The notes under the pieces were generated by a model. That model did no database searches, had not been told where the DNA came from, and worked only from the letters and a program-made list of their open reading frames with translations. From a virus, in IMG/VR virus record IMGVR_UViG_3300021142_000024, positions 1 to 64,000 of that record: a DNA stretch of 64,000 nt. One strand, written 5' to 3'. The position numbers were made by a program, and so were the translations under genes. The first letter of the stretch is position 1, and each line of letters begins with the position of its first letter. Positions 21,547 through 28,614 of this stretch are shown in pieces.

Positions 21547-22251
21547 TTAATTTATTGAATTAAACAGGGCTTCTATATACTGTATTGTTGGGTAATAATT
21601 ACCTCTGCCTTGATATTTTTTATCAACAGCGGCTTTAAGTTCTTCGAGTGTGCCTCTAAAACAGCCAGCCGATATCATTTTATTGGAGAATGTGATGGTG
21701 ATTATCCTACTTATTTCTCCTAAAGATGATATTGTCATATAATCTGATGTCTTCTCAACCTTAGCATTACCATATACCAGAGCATTACCAGATACATGAG
21801 CATTACCAGATACATGAGCATTACCAGATACTTTAGCATCACCAGATACTTTAGCATTACCAGATACTTTAGCATCACCAGATACATGAGCATTACCAAA
21901 TACCAGAGCATTACCAGATACTTTAGCATTACCAGATACCCAAGTATTACCAGATACATAAGCATTACCAGATACTTTAGCATTACCATATACCTGAGCA
22001 TTACCAAATACCCAAGCATTACCAGATACTTTAGCATTACCAGATACATGAGCATTACCAGATACTTTAGCATCACCAAATACCTGAGCATTACCAGATA
22101 CCCAGGCATTTTCGGTTAAGTTATTTATCGTCTCGATAAAGCCGCCTTTTGTTCCAGCTTTGCCCCATTTACAATCTTCAGTTAGTTCAATACGGTAGAG
22201 TGGTTTATCATTAAATTGTATTGATTCGTCAGTTAATTTATACGGTGTCAT
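21547..22251 (-). CDS. Left-handed beta-helix repeat protein (234 aa)
   Basis: After an N-terminal cap (YRIELTEDCKWGKAGTKGGF) come about 19 hexapeptide units of the form [KHQWY]V[SFY]GNA/DA (residues ~48-160), predicted to stack as a left-handed beta-helix. The C-terminal ~70 residues (ISRIITITFSNKMISAGCFR...) form a separate cap. Similar proteins occur in phages and Bacteroidetes without a firm function. At DNA level it is an 18-bp tandem repeat. Confidence 0.8.
   Translation of the reverse strand: MTPYKLTDESIQFNDKPLYRIELTEDCKWGKAGTKGGFIETINNLTENAWVSGNAQVFGDAKVSGNAHVSGNAKVSGNAWVFGNAQVYGNAKVSGNAYVSGNTWVSGNAKVSGNALVFGNAHVSGDAKVSGNAKVSGDAKVSGNAHVSGNAHVSGNALVYGNAKVEKTSDYMTISSLGEISRIITITFSNKMISAGCFRGTLEELKAAVDKKYQGRGNYYPTIQYIEALFNSIN
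21775..22110 (-). repeat. 18-bp coding tandem repeat (about 19 units)
   Basis: The unit ATTACCAGATACxxxxGC (plus-strand view) recurs without interruption. Because its length is a multiple of three and it avoids stops, two other frames are also open across it. Expansion or contraction would change helix length without a frameshift. Confidence 0.9.
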
Positions 22252-22274
22252 ATCTTTTAGTTATTTAGTATGAT

Positions 22275-22284
22275 GTAAAAGTAA
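22275..22284 (-). promoter_or_regulatory. Promoter element TTACTTTTAC
   Basis: Box before 21547..22251 with leader ATCATACTAAATAACTAAAAGAT to the ATG. Confidence 0.65.
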
Positions 22285-22401
22285 GTGATTATTTTGAGAT
22301 TATAAAGCTTCTAGTCAAATATTTATTTTTGTACTATGATATTCTATATATCAAAAAGGCCCACTATTATGTGAGCCTCTTCTACAACTAAACAACACAA
22401 C

Positions 22402-23235
22402 TTATTTTATAATTTCATATTTTTCAGCCAAAGTCCATAGGTCCTGGTTGATATTAAGCTCTGCGATTGGATTTTTAATGGCACGCGCCTCACGATTATT
22501 GAGTGAAAAACCGCCTTTAACCAGGCCTTCCTGTATAACATTATAGGTTAGCCACAAAGATTTGCCAGTGTCTTCTTTACGTCTAGGCTGCAGCAAATCA
22601 AGTATTTCATATTGCTCTGGAAGACGATCATCTGACAGTCTTAGGGCCAGAGCCTCTGTTGCAAATTGAAAACGCTGCTTGTCTGTCATTTCAATCATAT
22701 TCCAGGTATTGATCTTATTTACAGCCTGCTCCATATCTACTATCTTATGGCTGACTATATCCTTAATCTCTGCCTGAGTGTATTTGATATGACGCTCTTT
22801 CATTGAGCCAAAGTCTTGAGTCTTGATTACCAACCCGTTACTACATACCAACCTAAAAATGCCGGCTTCAATCTGAAGAGGACGATCACCATTAGAATTG
22901 TTAATTACAACTATCTCTGGACGACCTTCAATACCTCCGCGATCATCTTTCATATAGAGATCTTGATTTTGGAAATGCATGATATGAGTGCCATAGGTAG
23001 TGTAGAGAGAGCTGTCATTTTTGCTCTTTGACTGCTTTACATTTGTAAGCTGCCAGCCTTGACTATCGAGATGTTCTATCAAGTCCTTAGAAGATACAAA
23101 CTTATAATTTGAGCTAAGGCGTGGATGTGGACCTGGAGCTGAGATACCAGGTGCTCGTTGGATTGCTGACTCGAGTGACATTACTGAGATCTGATTGTTC
23201 TTGTTGCCTTGCGCTAAAACTGTTTGATTTTCCAT
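22402..23235 (-). CDS. DUF932 (phage/plasmid-related) protein
   Basis: The segment IEAGIFRLVCSNGLVI followed by helices (QAVNKINTWNMIEMTDKQRF ... ALRLSDDRLP) and SLWLTYNVIQEGLVKGGF is characteristic of DUF932, found widely on phages and plasmids. Its role is unknown. At 277 residues it is of normal length. Confidence 0.78.
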   Translation of the reverse strand: MENQTVLAQGNKNNQISVMSLESAIQRAPGISAPGPHPRLSSNYKFVSSKDLIEHLDSQGWQLTNVKQSKSKNDSSLYTTYGTHIMHFQNQDLYMKDDRGGIEGRPEIVVINNSNGDRPLQIEAGIFRLVCSNGLVIKTQDFGSMKERHIKYTQAEIKDIVSHKIVDMEQAVNKINTWNMIEMTDKQRFQFATEALALRLSDDRLPEQYEILDLLQPRRKEDTGKSLWLTYNVIQEGLVKGGFSLNNREARAIKNPIAELNINQDLWTLAEKYEIIK

Positions 23236-23266
23236 AACTGTTATTTTTTTAGTTGTTTAGTGTGAT

Positions 23267-23276
23267 GTAAAAGTAA
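23267..23276 (-). promoter_or_regulatory. Promoter element TTACTTTTAC
   Basis: Box upstream of the DUF932 gene with the leader ATCACACTAAACAACTAAAA. Confidence 0.65.
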
Positions 23277-23318
23277 GAGATTGTTTTGACTTAAAAAAAC
23301 TTTTTAGAGGATATTTTT

Positions 23319-23519
23319 TTACTCCATATCTTTTTCTTTGCCTGGTATAGACAAGTCATATTCTTCAAAAGTATCTACCATAGCCTGATAAGCTGTTGAG
23401 CCACTCATCCAGTTATACACTAGATATTCTAATATTTCTTTGTCGCTCATATCCCACTCATCTCTGAGTATATCAAGAAGTTTAAATGCTCCATTGCGAT
23501 CTGCTGTTATATTTGCCAT
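23319..23519 (-). CDS. Hypothetical protein (66 aa)
   Basis: Acidic helical protein (KLLDILRDEWDMSDKEILEY; DTFEEYDLSIPGKEKD). It has its own promoter box. Unknown function. Confidence 0.65.
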   Translation of the reverse strand: MANITADRNGAFKLLDILRDEWDMSDKEILEYLVYNWMSGSTAYQAMVDTFEEYDLSIPGKEKDME

Positions 23520-23542
23520 ATCTTTTAGTTGTTTAGTGTAGT

Positions 23543-23552
23543 GTAAAAGTAA
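23543..23552 (-). promoter_or_regulatory. Promoter element TTACTTTTAC abutting a terminator
   Basis: The box lies four bases from the terminator hairpin of the upstream gene, so the upstream promoter region is formed by the terminator itself. Confidence 0.65.
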
Positions 23553-23553
23553 G

Positions 23554-23594
23554 AAAAATACCTGAGACTTTATAATTTTATCTCAGGTATTTAT
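23554..23594 (-). terminator. Terminator of the RecA-like gene
   Basis: AAATACCTGAGA and TCTCAGGTATTT form a 12-bp stem around a 13-base loop. The same stem recurs at 26825..26868 and 29183..29224 and, shorter, at 30604..30648. Confidence 0.8.
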
Positions 23595-23598
23595 TTCT

Positions 23599-24573
23599 TT
23601 AATTTAATATGCCTAATTCCAAATCTGCACCACTACGATTAATTATAAATTGGATTGGGATATTGTCTGTAGCGTCTGAGGCATCATTCTCGGCTTCATC
23701 TACTATATAGCCATAATGTATGTCGTTATTTGATAATTGATAGCTCCATTTATTATCTGATTGACCATTCCTATTTTTCGTGAATACTATATATGTGCCA
23801 CCACCATCAGACATTTTCTCTCTCTTCATTTCCATGTGTGCATCAACTAAATGTTTTACTTTATTACTACCTACAAAAGTACCGTTTTTAGTAACTTGTT
23901 GGATAAGTAAAAATGATGTGTAGGCTTTGCGATCATTCTGGCCCTCATTATGATTAATGCACAAATCAATTATCCACTTCTCAGCCTCTTTAATACTCAT
24001 ACTAGTATTCTCTTTTACTGACTCAAGAACTTCTGCGAGAGAGTCAATAAGCACATAGTCATAACCTTCTTTAAGCAGGCCCTCGATCACATCTTTCATA
24101 TTATCATTAAGATAATCGGCTGCAATCAAAGTCTTAACACAACCAAATACAGGAAATCTTTGCATATATTTGAAAAGTTGTATTTTGCCCATTTCACATG
24201 ATATAAACAGGCATTTCAGATCTGGATTATTTTTTTGCATATGTGCTAAGGTGTGCAATAGAACAGTTGTTTTCCCAACACCTGGATCTCCGGTACACAT
24301 TATATTTGTACCAACTGGCAGGCCACCTTCATATGAGATAAGTTTATCAATTGCCAATCCACTCTTATATGTTTTTAGCATATTATCATTTACATTGATA
24401 GCATCAAGTGACTTGACTTTATCAAATGATATTGGCTTCTTATCTACTACTTTAATTTCACCATTTACTAGTAAACGACCTCTTGATGTAAGGTACTCAT
24501 CTACTGAGATACCAAGTTGTTTAGCTTTTAGCTGTGCATAATACCTTTGAGAATAACTTAGTTGATTTGACAT
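23599..24573 (-). CDS. RecA/RadA-like ATPase
   Basis: A single RecA-type core: Walker A GDPGVGKTT (residues 95-103), CLFISCEMGKIQLFKYM, Walker B YDYVLIDSLAEVL, FLLIQQVTKNGTFVGSNKVK, LVDAHMEMKRE and VFTKNRNGQSD (compare the KNRFG motif of RadA/Sms). The N-terminal ~80 residues include a short helical SQRYYAQLKAKQLGISVDEY segment. Likely acts in recombination or replication; no DnaB-type N-domain is present. It has its own promoter and terminator. Confidence 0.85.
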   Translation of the reverse strand: MSNQLSYSQRYYAQLKAKQLGISVDEYLTSRGRLLVNGEIKVVDKKPISFDKVKSLDAINVNDNMLKTYKSGLAIDKLISYEGGLPVGTNIMCTGDPGVGKTTVLLHTLAHMQKNNPDLKCLFISCEMGKIQLFKYMQRFPVFGCVKTLIAADYLNDNMKDVIEGLLKEGYDYVLIDSLAEVLESVKENTSMSIKEAEKWIIDLCINHNEGQNDRKAYTSFLLIQQVTKNGTFVGSNKVKHLVDAHMEMKREKMSDGGGTYIVFTKNRNGQSDNKWSYQLSNNDIHYGYIVDEAENDASDATDNIPIQFIINRSGADLELGILN

Positions 24574-24596
24574 TTCTTTTAGTTGTTTAGTGTAGT

Positions 24597-24606
24597 GTAA
24601 AAGTAA
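24597..24606 (-). promoter_or_regulatory. Promoter element TTACTTTTAC
   Basis: Box upstream of the RecA-like gene with the leader ACTACACTAAACAACTAAAAG. Confidence 0.65.
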
Positions 24607-24609
24607 GAG

Positions 24610-25620
24610 ATACTTTTCAAATAATAAAGTCCTAAATTAGATATTTGTTCTTATAATATGGGGGGAGTCCCCTATAACCCCCTAATACTATATTAGTTTT
24701 CTGGAGTAGATTTATATTTCTTAGTCTTCTTTTTATTATACTTTGTAGTTATTTCTTTTTATTATCTGGAGTAGGTAGGATTAACTTTAAATTTTCTATT
24801 AGTCAAGTTTTTTTAGTATATTCTCCAGAATTCTCTCTGTTAGAGTCAGCCTATATTATAGAATATAATTAAATATATCACCCGCCCTTATAGATGAATA
24901 ATTTAATAGTAATTATATGTGATCTTACAATATTGATAAAAATCAGATTGCATTCACGACTTACCGATGGGCGTCCTAGCGCGGGCATGCGTTCAGTCCG
25001 AAATTATTCAAAAGGTAACCAGGGCCATCACTGTAAGATTTAATTGACCAGATCCAACAATCATTTACAATTGAAGTCTAGTAGTTTATATTTACCAGGT
25101 ATTCTACCACCACCTGTGAATTGAGGCATAAAAAAAGCGCCTCTAAAGAGAAGCGCTGTAATTTTTTCAGGTGGCTTTTAAGCCCTATGGTGACGACCCT
25201 GAATATTGAATGTAAAAAATTTAAACTAAATTATAGTATTGAGTATTTTGGTCGTCACACCTTACATGCTCTCGTACTGTAATAAATATCATGATTTTTC
25301 TCTCGTTTCGTTCAAAGTAGAAATTTTATATATAAAAGTTTAGAAGAATATCCAAATTTTTCTATAACCATCTCCTGTGCCAATAATGAACTAGACGCGG
25401 ATATTATCTCTGTCTGTTTTTTAATTCTATAGTACACTCAAAGATAAAATCCATAATACAATTATATATAATATAGAATAGAAAATAAAATCTATTTAGC
25501 AAGTTTAGAAAAAATCCCCTATTTCTAGAGGACTCTCAATGCCAAGGGAGGAATTATTTTGCATTAAAGTGAGCAGAGGAGAGAATATTATACTCACTTT
25601 ATTATCTATTCTGTAAAATT
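24610..25620. other. One-kilobase noncoding region
   Basis: No credible gene on either strand. It contains a GGGGGAGTCCCC-type palindrome near 24660, a GC-rich patch around 24965..25000, a hairpin AGCGC-CTCT...AGAG-GCGCT (25136..25157), and an inverted repeat GTGACGACC (25190..25198) / GGTCGTCAC (25250..25258) flanking 50 very AT-rich bases. This could be a replication origin, an RNA gene or a regulatory hub; the sequence does not decide. Confidence 0.45.
25130..25172. terminator. Hairpin with A/T flanks
   Basis: AGCGCCTCT and AGAGAAGCGCT pair with a short loop, preceded by a run of A and followed by TTTTTT. Terminator-like inside the noncoding region, which implies some transcript crosses it. 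Confidence 0.55.
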
Positions 25621-25621
25621 A

Positions 25622-26065
25622 CTATTCATATTGATGATCTGCAGTGATGTCTTCAAGAGTGATCAGTTTATATGTCATAGCTGCTTTTATCACTTCAAGA
25701 AATGCTGGGATAATTACATCTTGACAGCCAACTTTGATACCATTACTATCTATTTCTGCAGTGTAATTAGATGAGGTTACGTGTTCAATTTTAATTGATT
25801 TATGACCTTCAAATAGGGCTACAAATTCCTCTACTGTATTTACAGATTTGCAATCATTATTATTAATCCAATTTTCATTAGTCTGAGTCATCAAAATTCT
25901 ATCAAACATGATATAAGGATATTCAGAATCATATTCTCTAGTATTATTATAGACTGGTACACCAAGTAGTCGCAAATATTTAATTGCGAGAGTGATTTTT
26001 GCTGGATCTACCTCTTTACAGAATACTTGTGTATTAGGTAGTGTAAATGATTGTGCTGTGCTCAT
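25622..26065 (-). CDS. Hypothetical protein (147 aa)
   Basis: Soluble alpha/beta protein (ITLAIKYLRLLGVPVYNNTR; YPYIMFDRILMTQT; TVEEFVALFEG). No named family recognised; the pattern is frequent in accessory regions of Bacteroidetes phages. It has the recurrent promoter plus a hairpin leader. Confidence 0.65.
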   Translation of the reverse strand: MSTAQSFTLPNTQVFCKEVDPAKITLAIKYLRLLGVPVYNNTREYDSEYPYIMFDRILMTQTNENWINNNDCKSVNTVEEFVALFEGHKSIKIEHVTSSNYTAEIDSNGIKVGCQDVIIPAFLEVIKAAMTYKLITLEDITADHQYE

Positions 26066-26081
26066 ATCTTTTAGTTGTTTT

Positions 26082-26116
26082 GAGAGGCAAATTCATTTAG
26101 CCTCAAGTAAAAGTAA
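26082..26116 (-). promoter_or_regulatory. Promoter TTACTTTTAC plus GAGGC/GCCTC leader hairpin
   Basis: Minus strand: TTACTTTTAC, then CTTGAGGCTAAATGAATTTG and CCTCTCAA before the ATG. The leader can fold on TTGAGGC/GCCTCTCAA. The same leader precedes the genes ending at 26412 and 26773. Confidence 0.65.
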
Positions 26117-26166
26117 GAGATTATTTTGAGAATATAAAGCTTTTATCTCAGGTATTTGTTTTTCTA

Positions 26167-26412
26167 CTATGATATTTTTCCTATGAGTGTAATTGCTATT
26201 TGCCAATATTCATAAAACTCATCCTGGTCCATATCATCTCCATATTTATAAAACACATCATCATATATCTCATCTTCGCTATCAGCTTTTATCAGAGTTA
26301 TAACGGAATCTCCAAAATCATCATCAATATTAGATACTGATACTGCATACAAATTTTTTCCATTTCCGTGTACTTGTGCTTTTGGATCGAGCGTGATTAT
26401 TGTCTTTGCCAT
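26167..26412 (-). CDS. Hypothetical protein (81 aa)
   Basis: Beta-strand N-terminus (NLYAVSVSNIDDDFGDSVIT) and acidic C-terminal helix. Small orphan, expressed from its own promoter with the GAGGC leader. Confidence 0.65.
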   Translation of the reverse strand: MAKTIITLDPKAQVHGNGKNLYAVSVSNIDDDFGDSVITLIKADSEDEIYDDVFYKYGDDMDQDEFYEYWQIAITLIGKIS

Positions 26413-26428
26413 TGTATTTAGTTATTTT

Positions 26429-26463
26429 GAGAGGCAAATTCATTTAGCCTCAAGTAAAAGTAA
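26429..26463 (-). promoter_or_regulatory. Promoter TTACTTTTAC plus GAGGC/GCCTC leader hairpin
   Basis: Second copy of the hairpin leader, identical over the segment from the box through CTCAAAATAACTAAA. Confidence 0.65.
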
Positions 26464-26509
26464 GAAATTATTTTGAGAATATAAAGCTTTTAGTCAGATA
26501 TTTTTTATA

Positions 26510-26773
26510 TTAATCCCTCTTTGGATTTAATCTAAGATCGCAGCCAGCAAGGTGTAAATTAGTAATAGAAAACATAAGAGCTATTTTGCTTTTACATTTT
26601 GAGATCTCATTAATCCAGTAAGCTCTAGTCTTATCACTTACTGAAGTTTCTTGATCATTTAGAACAGAAATGAATTCAGATTTAATATCCACCTCTGTCA
26701 TCTTGTCCATACGACCTATTAAGCTTTCTACTTTGGCTGTGATTGAGCTTTGTGATTTTGAAAGATTATACAT
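26510..26773 (-). CDS. Hypothetical helical protein (87 aa)
   Basis: Mainly helical; contains SSITAKVESLIGRMDKMTEV and a C-terminal NLHLAGCDLRLNPKRD. Unknown function. Confidence 0.65.
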   Translation of the reverse strand: MYNLSKSQSSITAKVESLIGRMDKMTEVDIKSEFISVLNDQETSVSDKTRAYWINEISKCKSKIALMFSITNLHLAGCDLRLNPKRD

Positions 26774-26789
26774 ATGTTTTAGTTATTTT

Positions 26790-26824
26790 GAGAGGCAAAT
26801 TCATTTAGCCTCAAGTAAAAGTAT
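26790..26824 (-). promoter_or_regulatory. Promoter ATACTTTTAC plus GAGGC/GCCTC leader hairpin
   Basis: Third copy of the hairpin leader, next to the terminator of the upstream gene. Confidence 0.65.
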
Positions 26825-26868
26825 AAAAAATACCTGAGACTTTGCACTTTTATCTCAGGTATTTGTTT
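26825..26868 (-). terminator. Terminator (AAATACCTGAGA stem)
   Basis: AAATACCTGAGA (26828..26839) pairs with TCTCAGGTATTT (26853..26864), downstream of the gene at 26877..27287. Confidence 0.8.
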
Positions 26869-26876
26869 TTCTACTA

Positions 26877-27287
26877 TCATGCCTCATCATCTACATCATA
26901 CCACTCCTCTTCATCCTCGTCCTCGTCCTCATAAAAATAACCTTGATTTGGGCAAGACTCTGGATAGTCATTCTTCCATTCCCAATTAGGATCTTCTACT
27001 AGATTTGGATGTTTGCAATTTGGATTATCTCCTTCTGGAGAATCTTTAAAGGCAAGATCTATGCCCGCATCTCTGTCTTTGTCCAGATCTCCTATTGCGA
27101 TACCATTCATCTCAGCAAGAAGTTGAAAATAATCCTTGCCACCGAATACTCCGTATCCTTCATAGTCATCTTCTCTCCATTTATTCCCCTTATCATCTAC
27201 CATAAATACAGTAAATGTTGGTCTGGATGAGTAGTTATTGGCGATTGATTCGCCTGTGTCTTGTGTGTACCAGCTGAAAAATCCCAT
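26877..27287 (-). CDS. Conserved phage/Bacteroidetes protein (136 aa)
   Basis: MGFFSWYTQDTGESIANNYS, TVFMVDDKGNKW and YEGYGVFGGKDYFQLLAEMN form a pattern I recognise from phages and mobile DNA, always of unknown function. The C-terminus is extremely acidic (EDEDEDEEEW). Own promoter and terminator. Confidence 0.72.
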   Translation of the reverse strand: MGFFSWYTQDTGESIANNYSSRPTFTVFMVDDKGNKWREDDYEGYGVFGGKDYFQLLAEMNGIAIGDLDKDRDAGIDLAFKDSPEGDNPNCKHPNLVEDPNWEWKNDYPESCPNQGYFYEDEDEDEEEWYDVDDEA

Positions 27288-27312
27288 GTTGCTATTAGTT
27301 ATTTAGTATGCT

Positions 27313-27322
27313 GTAAAAGTAA
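27313..27322 (-). promoter_or_regulatory. Promoter element TTACTTTTAC
   Basis: Box upstream of 26877..27287 with leader AGCATACTAAATAACTAATAG. Confidence 0.65.
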
Positions 27323-27363
27323 GAAATTATTTTGAGAATATAAAGATTTTAGTCAGATATTTT

Positions 27364-27459
27364 TTATCCAACTACGGCAATAATAAACATTGCCAACCAA
27401 ATAAGAAACGCGCAGATAGCGCCTCCTGCTAATAATAATGCTATTTCTTTAATATTCAT
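27364..27459 (-). CDS. Single-TM micropeptide (31 aa)
   Basis: MNIKEIALLLAGGAICAFLI followed by WLAMFIIAVVG is one hydrophobic helix. A full promoter box and the conserved CTAAACATCTAAAAGATATG leader precede it, so it is a genuine transcription unit despite its size. Membrane-located, unknown role. Confidence 0.6.
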   Translation of the reverse strand: MNIKEIALLLAGGAICAFLIWLAMFIIAVVG

Positions 27460-27482
27460 ATCTTTTAGATGTTTAGTGTGAT

Positions 27483-27492
27483 GTAAAAGTAT
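27483..27492 (-). promoter_or_regulatory. Promoter element ATACTTTTAC
   Basis: Box before the 31-residue membrane peptide gene. Confidence 0.6.
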
Positions 27493-27541
27493 AACTAATT
27501 TTTGATATTTTGTACTTTTATCTCAGGTATTTGTTTTTCTA

Positions 27542-28045
27542 CTATAAAGCTTTTAATTGGTATTTTTTTCCGTCTATCTCCACTATTTTATTTTCACAAC
27601 AATCTTCTTTTGGCAATCCAGTCTCAATTAGCTCGCCATAACATATTTTACCTTCTACTAATTTGCCTACTTTTATTTGCATTTCTTCTCGAGTGGGTAT
27701 TTTCCAAGTGGTTAATCCTGCAAATATTCTCAATTTACTTGATAGATCTCCTTTACAAATAATACTCCCACCAGCTTGAATACTCCCACCAGCTTGAATA
27801 CTCCAACCAGCTTGAATAATCCCATCAGCTTGAATATTCCAACCAGCTTTAATACTCCCATCAGCTTGAATACCACTGCCAAATCCAAAATTTATATAAC
27901 CAGTAGCCTTTAAAGTATTGTAGAATTTTATTATTCCAAGATACTTATCTGATTCTATATTTCCTTGATAATTACTTAAATCCTCTTTACCAATATAGTA
28001 ATTTTCTGTATTTAAGTGTTCTTTTTTAATTACAAATGTGTTCAT
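27542..28045 (-). CDS. Second beta-helix-type repeat protein (167 aa)
   Basis: An N-terminal ~65 residues, then six-residue repeats of the form [SNI]IQA[DG]G / AGW (about residues 58-94), then a cap with LTTWKIPTREEMQIKVGKLV. The repeats are encoded by 18-bp tandem units (27766..27880). The arrangement is analogous to 21547..22251 but the repeat chemistry differs. Function unknown. Confidence 0.7.
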   Translation of the reverse strand: MNTFVIKKEHLNTENYYIGKEDLSNYQGNIESDKYLGIIKFYNTLKATGYINFGFGSGIQADGSIKAGWNIQADGIIQAGWSIQAGGSIQAGGSIICKGDLSSKLRIFAGLTTWKIPTREEMQIKVGKLVEGKICYGELIETGLPKEDCCENKIVEIDGKKYQLKAL

Positions 28046-28068
28046 ATCTTTTAGATGTTTATTGTAGT

Positions 28069-28078
28069 GTAAAAGTAT
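28069..28078 (-). promoter_or_regulatory. Promoter element ATACTTTTAC
   Basis: Box before 27542..28045 with leader ACTACAATAAACATCTAAAAG. Confidence 0.65.
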
Positions 28079-28132
28079 AAAATAAAGTTGAAAATAAAAA
28101 GTTTTTAATCAGATATTTATTTTCTTATTAAG

Positions 28133-28218
28133 TAGTCGGGGTAGGATTCGAACCTACATACCTACTGTAATGGATTCGAACCCATCTACCAGTTGTCTAC
28201 CAATTGCACCACCTGACC
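28133..28218 (-). tRNA. tRNA-like gene with two T-arm motifs (degenerate or unusual)
   Basis: Acceptor GGTCAGG/CCCGACT (one mismatch), D-region GTGCAATTGGTAGACA and a perfect T-arm GTAGG-TTCGAAT-CCTAC are present. Where the anticodon arm belongs there is ATGGGTTCGAATCCAT, a second T-arm-like hairpin, nested inside an ACTG/CAGT stem. No normal 7-base anticodon loop exists, so decoding ability is doubtful. Confidence 0.55.
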
Positions 28219-28224
28219 AAATTT

Positions 28225-28292
28225 GAGAGTTCCACAATATACTATATGTCTTTCCCTATAGCGGTACCTTGTATATTAGTCACTCACAACCA
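28225..28292 (-). other. Short noncoding element sharing motifs with 19150..19206
   Basis: GAGAGTTCCAC (28225..28235) and AGTCACTCACAACCA (28278..28292) recur in the same order and similar spacing as at 19150..19206. Lies just upstream (minus strand) of the tRNA-like gene. Role unknown. Confidence 0.45.
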
Positions 28293-28300
28293 CTAGTTCT

Positions 28301-28540
28301 TTATTTTACGGCTATCTCCGTACCCATAAATCCAGGTATTAAATTAAGCGGAGTCTCTTGCTCTGGATAGAGAATTTTATATACATGAGGAGCATATATT
28401 GATAACATAGATTTCCTACCTTCTTCCCAGCCCCCCATATTAGCTGCAGAGATTATGTCATAAATTTTAAATATCTCCTCGGTAGTGAGTTTGTCCGCTG
28501 CAATAGCTCTAAATGCCTTGAATGCTTCTGTAGTTGTCAT
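28301..28540 (-). CDS. Hypothetical protein (79 aa)
   Basis: Helical N-terminal two thirds (TTEAFKAFRAIAADKLTTEE) and a Pro/Gly-containing tail. Own promoter. Unknown function. Confidence 0.62.
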   Translation of the reverse strand: MTTTEAFKAFRAIAADKLTTEEIFKIYDIISAANMGGWEEGRKSMLSIYAPHVYKILYPEQETPLNLIPGFMGTEIAVK

Positions 28541-28563
28541 ATCTTTTAGTTGTTTAGTGTGAT

Positions 28564-28573
28564 GTAAAAGTAC
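28564..28573 (-). promoter_or_regulatory. Promoter element GTACTTTTAC
   Basis: Box with the leader ATCACACTAAACAACTAAAAGAT before the gene at 28301..28540. Confidence 0.65.
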
Positions 28574-28614
28574 AACTAATTTTTGATAATTTGCACTTTT
28601 TTATTACATTTATT

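Noticed and set aside
21775-22110. CRISPR-like array
   Set aside because: The periodic unit is 18 bp, has no variable spacers, and encodes an in-frame protein repeat.
21735-22119. Open frames of 107 (plus) and 124 (minus) codons across the hexapeptide gene
   Set aside because: They are by-products of the 18-bp repeat, composed only of repeated RYxSIT- and YLVML-like units.
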